From: DASTDH01 sp041167675
GTDB taxonomy: Bacteria > Verrucomicrobiota > Verrucomicrobiia > Chthoniobacterales > JAFAMB01
Assembly (NCBI GenBank): GCA_041167675.1
Contig: JBEEIB010000456.1
Coordinates: 1 to 19,359 of the forward strand
DNA: 19,359 nt
Direction: 5' to 3'
Below, piece by piece: positions 13,464 to 19,359 of this stretch. How positions within the stretch are numbered: the stretch's first letter is position 1; the number at the start of each line of letters is the position of its first letter. The position numbers and the translations under genes were made by a program. The notes beneath the pieces were generated by a model that was given only the letters and a program-made list of their open reading frames with translations, was not told the origin of the DNA and made no database searches.

Positions 13464-15161
13464 TCATTCGGCGCTTGGCGCCCCTACCTCTTGGGTACCG
13501 AGATTGAGCGGACTGAACGGCGTCGTTGATGGATGACTGCTGATCGTTCGACGGTGGCTGCCCAGCTCTTTGTTAACGCAGAGAAAGATCCGTTCTTCGA
13601 TTGGACCTCCACCTGAATGGAACGCGTTTGCCTGATCGATAATTGCCTTTTCGGCTTTGGTCATGCGCTCCCGTTGCAACGTGTGTTGGGTCCAGGACGG
13701 AACTAACATCTCAATACGAAACGTGTTGTGACGGGTGAGGTCCTCGTGGAGCCGCCAAGTGAAAGCGCCATTGCGCAAATGAATCATTCGCACGTGCTTC
13801 ATCACATCCATGAACTGCGCTACCCGCGCTGAGTCGACATTGAACTCATACATCACGGCTACCGGGCCGTCTTTCGGCTGAGGCAGGTAGATCAGTTTAT
13901 GAGAGAAGCTGGTTACCGGAGCCGGCTCGAAATCCATGGTCCCGGTGAAGTTGATCGACAACGGTATCGCCAAAATCAAACTGACCACCAAAAGCGCGGC
14001 TCCTCCGACCAAAGTCGGGTTGATTCCCACCGTCGTTGCGGCAGCTCCCCAGATTATGCCACCTAACGCCATTCCTCCTTGCGAAACCATGATCACGGTC
14101 GCATTCATTCTTCCGCGGGCCCACGGCGGCATCGCTCTCTGACCGGCTACCCAGAGCTCTGATGCGGACAACGTCCAACCGATGCCGGCGAGACCAGCCA
14201 CAATCATAAAAATATTTTGGTCGCGAACAAAGGCCATCAAGACATAAACCACGGCGATAACCAGATTCGCTAAAACCGTGAGGGTGTTAGGCGAGAAATG
14301 TTTTCGAACCCAGGGCACCACAAAAACCGCACCCAGTACCGAACCTGCGCCCATTGAACTGAACAGAATTCCACAACCGGCGGCAGTAAGCTTCAGTTCT
14401 CGTAGTCCAACCACCGGAATCAGTGCAGGGATCAGAGAGATGAAAAAAGCGAACAGAACATTTCGGGCTAAGAGTACCTGAATACCTGGGGCATGGCGGA
14501 CGTAGCGTATCGCCGTAAAAAACGATTCGAAAAAACTCTCTAACGGAAGTTTGTCCGCTTTTTCCCGGCGTTTCCATTGCAGGATCGCGGCAATCACGAC
14601 CAAGAAACAGATTGCGTTGATCGTGAACAGCCAGTTGGCGCCCACCAACGGCAGCAGTAATCCGCCCAGGGCCGGTCCAATAATGCCAGAAATGTTGAGT
14701 TGCAGACCGCTCAAGGTAGCTGCCGAAGGAAGCTCCTCATCTGATACCACTTCTGGCACCACCGATGTCCAAGCCGGCGCATTGAAGGCAAAGCCGACTC
14801 CGATCAAGAAAATGCAGGCCAGAATAATATAGGGGTTGAGCAGGTGGAACGAACCGAAGACCGCGAGCATTGCGGCGGCAATCGCCAACCAGAGATTCAT
14901 GACACAGAGAAATTTGCGGCGATCTACGATGTCGGCCAATGCGCCGGCTGGTAACGTAAAGAGAAAGAACGGTAGAGATGCCACCGTTGACATCAAAGAT
15001 AAGAAGAGCGGGGAGGGATTCAGCTTGTACATCACCCAGGTTGCGGCGCAATCGTGAGCGGCAACGCAAGTCCCGGAGAGAATGCTAGCCAGCCAAAGCG
15101 TTCGATAGACTGGGTTTCGGAGTGCCGTAAAGGTGGAGGTGTTTTTAGGACCTTTACTCAT
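13464..15161 (-). CDS. MFS exporter of the MFS_3 (EntS-like) family with soluble C-terminal domain
   Basis: A 565-residue protein. Residues 10-405 form a 12-helix major-facilitator transporter with the conserved loop PAGALADIVDRRK (71-83). MFS_3 members include the enterobactin exporter EntS, so small-molecule or siderophore efflux by proton antiport is likely. Residues about 430-530 (GPVAVMYEFNVDSARVAQF through EERIFLCVN) form a ferredoxin-like domain resembling antibiotic-biosynthesis monooxygenase folds, which the longer MFS_3 proteins carry. The last roughly 30 residues run into intergenic repeat-tail sequence and look like a non-homologous extension. The ATG at 15161 has no clear Shine-Dalgarno sequence. 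It is convergent with the sugar operon. The substrate is unknown. Confidence 0.9.
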   Translation of the reverse strand: MSKGPKNTSTFTALRNPVYRTLWLASILSGTCVAAHDCAATWVMYKLNPSPLFLSLMSTVASLPFFLFTLPAGALADIVDRRKFLCVMNLWLAIAAAMLAVFGSFHLLNPYIILACIFLIGVGFAFNAPAWTSVVPEVVSDEELPSAATLSGLQLNISGIIGPALGGLLLPLVGANWLFTINAICFLVVIAAILQWKRREKADKLPLESFFESFFTAIRYVRHAPGIQVLLARNVLFAFFISLIPALIPVVGLRELKLTAAGCGILFSSMGAGSVLGAVFVVPWVRKHFSPNTLTVLANLVIAVVYVLMAFVRDQNIFMIVAGLAGIGWTLSASELWVAGQRAMPPWARGRMNATVIMVSQGGMALGGIIWGAAATTVGINPTLVGGAALLVVSLILAIPLSINFTGTMDFEPAPVTSFSHKLIYLPQPKDGPVAVMYEFNVDSARVAQFMDVMKHVRMIHLRNGAFTWRLHEDLTRHNTFRIEMLVPSWTQHTLQRERMTKAEKAIIDQANAFHSGGGPIEERIFLCVNKELGSHRRTISSHPSTTPFSPLNLGTQEVGAPSAE

Positions 15162-15280
15162 CGGAGATATTGTTCTTTGAACCAGCTACCTCCGTGTCTG
15201 TCGCCGTGGGAGAAACCAAAATCAATGGTCGCGACGATCGCCAGCATACGCCCGAACTAGCTTGCTCGTCGATCGGAAAA

Positions 15281-15311
15281 GATCTCACTCCAAGACGCAA
15301 AAGCACAGAAA
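15281..15311 (+). repeat. CGCAAAGA dispersed repeat, degenerate forward copy
   Basis: GATCTCACTCCAAGACGCAA followed by AAGCACAGAAA, a decayed version of the CTCACGCAAAGACGCAAAG word. It lies in the 919-bp gene-free interval 15162-16080, which apart from the MFS upstream region holds only repeats. Confidence 0.6.
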
Positions 15312-15348
15312 CGTGATTGGTGAGAAGTGCGCGCCGAGAAGGCTGAAC

Positions 15349-15627
15349 GGTAGCGGCGACTGTCCAATCGAAGGTAGACGCGTGCTGGGTCGAGAAATGC
15401 CTGATCGAAAGGAATGAAGCGAGCCTGCCATTGCGTGCAGTCGCCATAAGACGGTTCGCGAATGACGGTGGCCCGTCGTTGTCGAGGAGCGCCAAACCCA
15501 CTATGCCGAACGCAAAACGCCGCCACACGATGGCGACTGCAGTTTGTGGTAGCGCCACACGAGCAGCTTCGGATGAGCTCGGCGGTTTCGTGAAGATCAA
15601 GCCTGTAGCAGGACAGTCGCCGCTACC
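15349..15627. repeat. Composite palindromic element, second copy (17-bp perfect ends)
   Basis: Starts GGTAGCGGCGACTGTCC (15349-15365) and ends with its exact reverse complement (15611-15627). The inner halves are again type 2 forward (to about 15485, with GCAGTCGCCAT at 15437-15447) and type 1 inverted (15521-15627, with ATGGCGACTGC at 15530-15540). This inner pair is a perfect inverted repeat too. The arrangement matches 13084-13401. Confidence 0.78.
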
Positions 15628-15657
15628 AAAGACGCCGCCAAGCGCCAACCGCAAAAC

Positions 15658-16010
15658 GGTAGCGGCGACTAGCCTGTCCGACATAGTCTTGATACCGGGT
15701 TGCATTGCTTTCACGAAGACGACGACGTCGAATCCCCCCGTAAGTTAAACGCGAGCTGAAGGAAATGCGTTGAACGAGAGGAATCAAGCGAGCCCGACCA
15801 TTAAGTTCAGTCGCCCTGGTATGGTTCGCGAATGGCGGTCGCCCGTCGTTGTCGCCAAATGCCAAACGCCGAACGCCGCCCGCCGCCCGCCAAACGCCAA
15901 CCGCCAACCGCCGCCACACGATGGCGACTGTAGTTTCTGGTAGCGCCACACGAGCAACTGGAGTTCCGCGGTTTCGTGAAGATCAAGCCTGTAGCAGGAC
16001 AGTCGCCGCC
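15658..16010. repeat. Composite palindromic element, third copy (degenerate ends)
   Basis: The forward half, 15658 to about 15854, begins GGTAGCGGCGACT, has about 60 bp of extra sequence compared with the previous copy, and ends GCCCGTCGTTGTCG as that copy does. The inverted half 15912-16010 ends GGACAGTCGCCGCC, having lost the final TACC. A CGCCAAACGCC-rich tract (15855-15911) separates the halves. It directly follows the second copy, giving a tandem array of two palindromes. Confidence 0.72.
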
Positions 16011-16073
16011 AAAGACGCCGCCTAAGCCAAAGGCTCTCTCCGATCACCAATCATTTCTCACCGGTCACACTTC
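16011..16073. repeat. Repeat tail, second copy
   Basis: AAAGACGCCGCC, then CCAAAGGCTCTC, CCGATCACCAATCA and TTTCTCACCGGTCAC. It shares motif order with 119-205 and ends eight bases before the aldolase stop codon. Confidence 0.7.
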
Positions 16074-16080
16074 GTCTCTG

Positions 16081-17085
16081 CTATCTGCTATGCCAACCGC
16101 TGTACCAGAACTCCGGAAACGCGTCCGCCAACTCAGCACCGCTCAATTGCGGTTTGTACGGCCGGCCATGGGCCCGAGCTATACTCGCCAGCTCGGCTAT
16201 GCGCTTTGCTGCGGCTTTGCCAGCATTGATCCGTTCAGCAGGATCAGGGGTAGAAGCGGCATCTCGCCAAATTGAGCGCCCAGCCAGAAACCCCGATGCA
16301 CCGGCCCGGCACGCGATCTCCACTTGGCTCTTAAAAGTCTCGTAGCCGACTCCGGCAGATAGAATCACCCACGGTGTATGGACGCTCGCATCCAATGCAC
16401 GGCACGCTTCATACGCTTTGGATCGACCGGCGTCATCTTCGACATAGCCCGGAAATTCGACCTTCAACATGTCGACGCCAAGTCCATCCGCTTCCCGCGC
16501 GCTTTCGATAATCCCTTCAACGCGTCGTTCGCGCCAAGCCGGAGATTGTGAATCTTCGCCCTCCAACGCGTACCAGATCGGTTCGACCACCAGCGGTAAT
16601 GACAACGACGCGCATTCCTCTACTAACATGCGAACCACATCTCGTTGATGGCCAGCCACCGTGCTATCCGGGCGATAAAACCAAAGCAGCTTGCAAACAT
16701 CGACTCCCAGGAGTTTCATCTGCCTGGTTGACCAATCTTCCCGAAACCGCGTCTTTCGTGTTGCCGTTGGAGGCTTGTAATCTTCGTCCTCGATGCTCGC
16801 CATCAAACCGACTGATCCGGGCAGCGCACCAGATACTATCGTCTGCGCCAGGCCGTAGCGCGCATCCAATAAAAACGCGGTACACTCACCGGCTAACGCC
16901 CGTACGAGTTCGATCTTGGCTTCCCCGGTCTGCTGATAGCCAACTTGGGTAGCATCTCGATTGAGCAGCTCCTGAAAATCCGATAGATGATCGAGCGCAC
17001 AGATCAAAAAATAGCCGTCGGAACTCGTGACGCGTTGCAGACTACGAAGCTTACCGGGATCGATGTTTTCTGTTTTTGTTTTCAT
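16081..17085 (-). CDS. Class I tagatose-1,6-bisphosphate aldolase-like protein (LacD/DeoC type)
   Basis: A cytoplasmic TIM-barrel aldolase of 334 residues, close to LacD length. Visible signatures are LICALDHLSDF (27-37), CKLLWFYRPD (131-140) with Lys132, VDMLKVEFPG (204-213) with the likely Schiff-base Lys208, ILSAGVGYETF (241-251) and FLAGRSIW (266-273), which bind phosphate. LacD cleaves tagatose 1,6-bisphosphate; relatives cleave other ketose phosphates such as sulfofructose phosphate, so substrate is uncertain. I start at ATG 17085 because upstream codons lie within the preceding kinase gene. The gap from the kinase stop is 32 bp. It is the last gene of the minus-strand operon, followed by repeats. 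Confidence 0.85.
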   Translation of the reverse strand: MKTKTENIDPGKLRSLQRVTSSDGYFLICALDHLSDFQELLNRDATQVGYQQTGEAKIELVRALAGECTAFLLDARYGLAQTIVSGALPGSVGLMASIEDEDYKPPTATRKTRFREDWSTRQMKLLGVDVCKLLWFYRPDSTVAGHQRDVVRMLVEECASLSLPLVVEPIWYALEGEDSQSPAWRERRVEGIIESAREADGLGVDMLKVEFPGYVEDDAGRSKAYEACRALDASVHTPWVILSAGVGYETFKSQVEIACRAGASGFLAGRSIWRDAASTPDPAERINAGKAAAKRIAELASIARAHGRPYKPQLSGAELADAFPEFWYSGWHSR

Positions 17086-17117
17086 AATTAATGAGGTGTC
17101 AAGGACGAGTGCTTTTC

Positions 17118-18359
17118 TCAACGCAGTGTGAAGGACGGAAAACTGTGGACACCCAATGGGTTGCCGAGCACAAGGAGGGTGCCGGCCAGGAACGTGTCCC
17201 CGAGTCCAATGGTTGCCATTGGCTGTTCCAGGTAGGGAGCAGCACAACAAACTATCGAGCGATTCTCCGAGCGGTGGACTAACGGCCAGTTTGGGGGACT
17301 AAATCTGGCCGCCGCCGGGATTCGCGTTGGCACACGAGGTGCACCGGATTCAGCCCGGCACGAGGCAAGCAGGCATCCGCAAAGAAGTGATTCCAATTCA
17401 GCTTCAACTTCATCGCGCGTAACGGTTAACGCCCAATGATCGGCATGAACACACACTCTTCTCAAATCGAATTCTTCCGCAAAGCGGCTGGCTTGCTTGA
17501 CCACATCATGTTCCCCAAACCCGCGCAGTTCGGTATGGCTCATTCCGAGTGAGGTGATCACCGGTCCGAGCGCCGATAAGACCTGGTCGCGTGCGGCAAT
17601 GCTCTCGTAGCCGCCTAGCTCCAGGTGTACCAGCGCGAGACCCCTTTCGCGCCAGGCAGAGAGTAGTTTTCGAGCATCCTCCAGCTCTTCCCTCAGTGAC
17701 TCGTCCGCCAATTCGTTGAACCCGCATACCACGGCGGCCCCCGCCGTGCTGGCACTCTTCTGGCTCACGCGTACGAAATCCGGATCACGGTCCAGATGAT
17801 GATGGGCAAAGCGAACAATGATTCGAGTCGAACGGTTCGCCGTGATTGATCCGACCTGGTCGCCGGCTGCAACCTCGAAAATGTAGTGGACCGGCTCAGA
17901 GCCGGGCCGGCTGCTTAACTCTCCGCGGCGTCTCAGGCCGGAAGAATCCGCTACTAGGACATCCGGATGAATGACGGAGAGCTTGCGCTCGCTCCGATCC
18001 TCTAGACTGATCAGAGCTCTCCCACCTAGGATGGCCAGGGTTTGAGCGGCTTGAGCTCCGGTCCCGCCCAGACCCCAGCTGGCGATGGGTAACTTGTTTT
18101 CGATCCAGCTTCCGCCATCAGGCCAAGGCATGAAAAATTCACCACCAAGGCCTCGCTCTGTGCGCCGGATCAATTCTTTGGCCAATGCGTTGGGTTCGGT
18201 GCCAGGCTCGGCCACAAAAAGCGCTTTTGCTTGCGCCAACCGAAGATAGGCGTCGGCGCAGCTGGCCAGACCGCACAAGATCAGCGGTGTTCCATGCGCG
18301 TGAGCGATTATTCTCGGCAACAGGGAAGTATATCGCTCTACCCAGGACTCCTGCGTCAT
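17118..18359 (-). CDS. ADP-dependent sugar kinase-like protein (ADP-PFK/GK family)
   Basis: A 413-residue protein of the ADP-dependent phosphofructokinase/glucokinase family, a ribokinase-fold group that uses ADP as phosphoryl donor. Matches are GLGGTGAQAAQTLAILGG (96-113, sugar-binding GG region), FNELADE (214-220), the HXE motif in VHLELGGY (His245, Glu247), VCVHADHWAL (302-311) and the catalytic GLGDTF (385-390) with Asp388. The ATG overlaps the upstream permease stop in ATGA (18356-18359), so import and phosphorylation are coupled. The aldolase follows, which suggests the product is a ketose bisphosphate. Such kinases are mainly archaeal and eukaryotic; bacterial members are less common. 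The true phosphoryl donor and sugar need assay. Confidence 0.84.
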   Translation of the reverse strand: MTQESWVERYTSLLPRIIAHAHGTPLILCGLASCADAYLRLAQAKALFVAEPGTEPNALAKELIRRTERGLGGEFFMPWPDGGSWIENKLPIASWGLGGTGAQAAQTLAILGGRALISLEDRSERKLSVIHPDVLVADSSGLRRRGELSSRPGSEPVHYIFEVAAGDQVGSITANRSTRIIVRFAHHHLDRDPDFVRVSQKSASTAGAAVVCGFNELADESLREELEDARKLLSAWRERGLALVHLELGGYESIAARDQVLSALGPVITSLGMSHTELRGFGEHDVVKQASRFAEEFDLRRVCVHADHWALTVTRDEVEAELESLLCGCLLASCRAESGAPRVPTRIPAAARFSPPNWPLVHRSENRSIVCCAAPYLEQPMATIGLGDTFLAGTLLVLGNPLGVHSFPSFTLR

Positions 18360-19222
18360 TCCTTTACCGCTCCCCCGGTTAACCCTGAAATAATATGTTG
18401 CTGAAACCCTAGGACCATCGCGACCAACGGCAGGGTGACAACCACTGACGCGGCCGCGATGTCCCCCCAAGGCACATAGTGCAGGTCGGTAAAGTTGGCA
18501 ATGCCGACCGGCACCGTCTGGCGATCAATGTCCGACGTGAAAGCCAGAGCAAACATGAATTCGTTCCACGACGCGATGAAACAAAGCAGACCGGTCGTGA
18601 CGATGCCCGGCAAAGACATCGGAGCAATAATGCGAAAAAAAATGGTAAGCGGTTTGGCGCCATCGATGCGCGCGGCTTCATCGATCGAGCTCGGAATTGT
18701 GCGAAAGTGACCGAACAGCACCCATGTCACAAACGGCAACCCGAGCGCAAGATAGACCGTGACCAGAATTCGGTAGGTATCGAGCCAGCTCAGTTGCGAA
18801 GCCAGCATATAGAGCGGCGCAACGACTGCGATCTGTGGGAACATCGATACCGCCAGGACAAATCCGAGGATGCCAAATCGGCCACGGATATTCAGCCGAG
18901 CCAATGCATAGGCTGCGATGGATCCGATCAACAGACAGAGCAGCGTCGTGAGACCGGCTACAACCAGGGAATTGAACAGATAACGATGAAAGTTTTTTGC
19001 GACGAAGATGTTGATGAAGTGATCGAATGAGATGGGATCCGGCCAGAGCTTTGGCGCGCTGCCGACCAGATCGCGATCGAGCTGAAACGATGTAGAAAAT
19101 TGCCAGAGAAACGGCGCCGCTGACCACGCCACGATGAGAGCGGCACTAACATAGAGGAAGACTCGACCTATCAGGTACCGGCGGCGGGCGCCATGAAATG
19201 ATGTCTGGAGAAATGCGCTCAC
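18356..19222 (-). CDS. ABC sugar transporter permease, MalG/UgpE type (second locus)
   Basis: A 288-residue inner-membrane protein with about six membrane segments, the first at about 22-45. The EAA loop IDEAARIDGAKPLTIFFRII (180-199) is followed by PMSLPG. The start is GTG at 19220-19222, overlapping the upstream permease stop as GTGA. The end overlaps the kinase start as ATGA. Both overlaps indicate a single translationally coupled operon. It is not a close copy of the permease at 10072-10902, so the two loci probably transport different sugars. Confidence 0.95.
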   Translation of the reverse strand: MSAFLQTSFHGARRRYLIGRVFLYVSAALIVAWSAAPFLWQFSTSFQLDRDLVGSAPKLWPDPISFDHFINIFVAKNFHRYLFNSLVVAGLTTLLCLLIGSIAAYALARLNIRGRFGILGFVLAVSMFPQIAVVAPLYMLASQLSWLDTYRILVTVYLALGLPFVTWVLFGHFRTIPSSIDEAARIDGAKPLTIFFRIIAPMSLPGIVTTGLLCFIASWNEFMFALAFTSDIDRQTVPVGIANFTDLHYVPWGDIAAASVVVTLPLVAMVLGFQQHIISGLTGGAVKE

Positions 19223-19359
19223 AGTTGTACCTCCCGGAATCGTTTTAAGAGGAAAAATCCGAACCCGATTGCCACTAGGATTTCGGTAACGAACATAGTC
19301 GTCGATAGCGCCGATCCGTAGCCGAATTGCAGCGCGGAGAACAAGTTCTTGTAGGTCAA
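19219..19359 (-). CDS. ABC sugar transporter permease, MalF/UgpA type (C-terminal part, truncated by window)
   Basis: Forty-six C-terminal residues ending in TGA at 19219-19221. They read TYKNLFSALQFGYGSALST, a periplasmic loop and helix start, then a membrane helix (MFVTEILVAIGFGFFLL) and a short basic tail, KRFREVQL. The FGYGSALS then hydrophobic helix pattern is typical of the last segment of MalF-type permeases. GTGA overlap with the next permease supports the call. The remainder, and presumably the binding protein, lies beyond the window. Confidence 0.9.
   Translation of the reverse strand: MTYKNLFSALQFGYGSALSTTMFVTEILVAIGFGFFLLKRFREVQL

Noticed and set aside
15431..15748. Plus-strand open frame across the repeat array
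   Set aside because: It crosses module boundaries of the palindromic elements and has no recognisable domain.
16081..17085. Sulfoglycolysis locus (aldolase as sulfofructose-phosphate aldolase, TSUP gene as sulfite exporter)
   Set aside because: The TSUP gene is about 10 kb away with unrelated neighbours and no sulfoquinovosidase or isomerase is seen, so the idea stays only as an alternative substrate note.
17086..17250. 55-codon N-terminal extension of the aldolase
   Set aside because: It lies mostly within the end of the kinase gene in another frame and has no family match; LacD-type proteins begin near the chosen ATG.
18360..18470. 37-codon N-terminal extension of the kinase
   Set aside because: It overlaps the upstream permease gene; the ATGA junction at 18356-18359 gives a natural coupled start.

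Overview
The window looks like chromosomal DNA of a Gram-negative soil bacterium, most plausibly a Verrucomicrobiota member of the Spartobacteria/Chthoniobacterales (Udaeobacter-like) type. This is an inference from three things: a heptose adenylyltransferase (LPS core precursor), the N-terminal remnant of an IS110-type transposase of a style I associate with that group, and very abundant dispersed intergenic repeats (CGCAAAGA-type and GGTAGCGGCGACTGTCC-type). No rRNA, tRNA or CRISPR array was recognised.

Layout. 1-223: possible end of a plus-strand gene, then a repeat tail. 224-1272 (minus): rfaE2 and purN, overlapping by ATGA. 1327-2439 (plus): M29 aminopeptidase. 2440-2901: repeats only. 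2902-3745 (minus): a small secreted protein with a toxin-like domain followed four bases later by a 147-residue protein, read here as a toxin/immunity pair. 3746-4029: hairpin and repeats. 4030-4719 (minus) rpe and 4738-5196 (plus) tadA start almost back to back. 5256-6044 (minus): TSUP-family permease. 6045-6759: repeats, an IS110 transposase remnant with stem-loops in front of it, and a promoter overlapped by a tandem palindromic operator.

6760-13029 (plus) is a five-gene sugar-uptake operon: LacI-family regulator, periplasmic binding protein, two permeases, and a 704-residue ADP-ribosylglycohydrolase-like enzyme with a C-terminal jelly-roll-like domain. 13030-13463 holds a 318-bp element with perfect 25-bp inverted ends. 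13464-15161 (minus) is an MFS_3 exporter with a soluble C-terminal domain. 15162-16080 is noncoding and packed with two more copies of the same composite element. 16081-19359 (minus) is the distal part of a second sugar operon: end of a MalF-type permease, a MalG-type permease, an ADP-dependent sugar kinase-like protein and a tagatose-bisphosphate aldolase-like protein; translational overlaps join the first three.

How the parts fit. The two ABC loci bring in unidentified sugars or glycosides; neither carries an ATPase in view, so a shared MsmX/UgpC-type ATPase encoded elsewhere is expected. The second locus implies import, phosphorylation by an ADP-dependent kinase, and aldol cleavage to trioses. 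The first implies intracellular hydrolysis of a glycoside under LacI-type control. The items most worth follow-up are the toxin/immunity-like pair, the ADP-dependent kinase plus aldolase pathway, the palindromic mobile-like elements, and the stem-loop cluster in front of the IS110 remnant.
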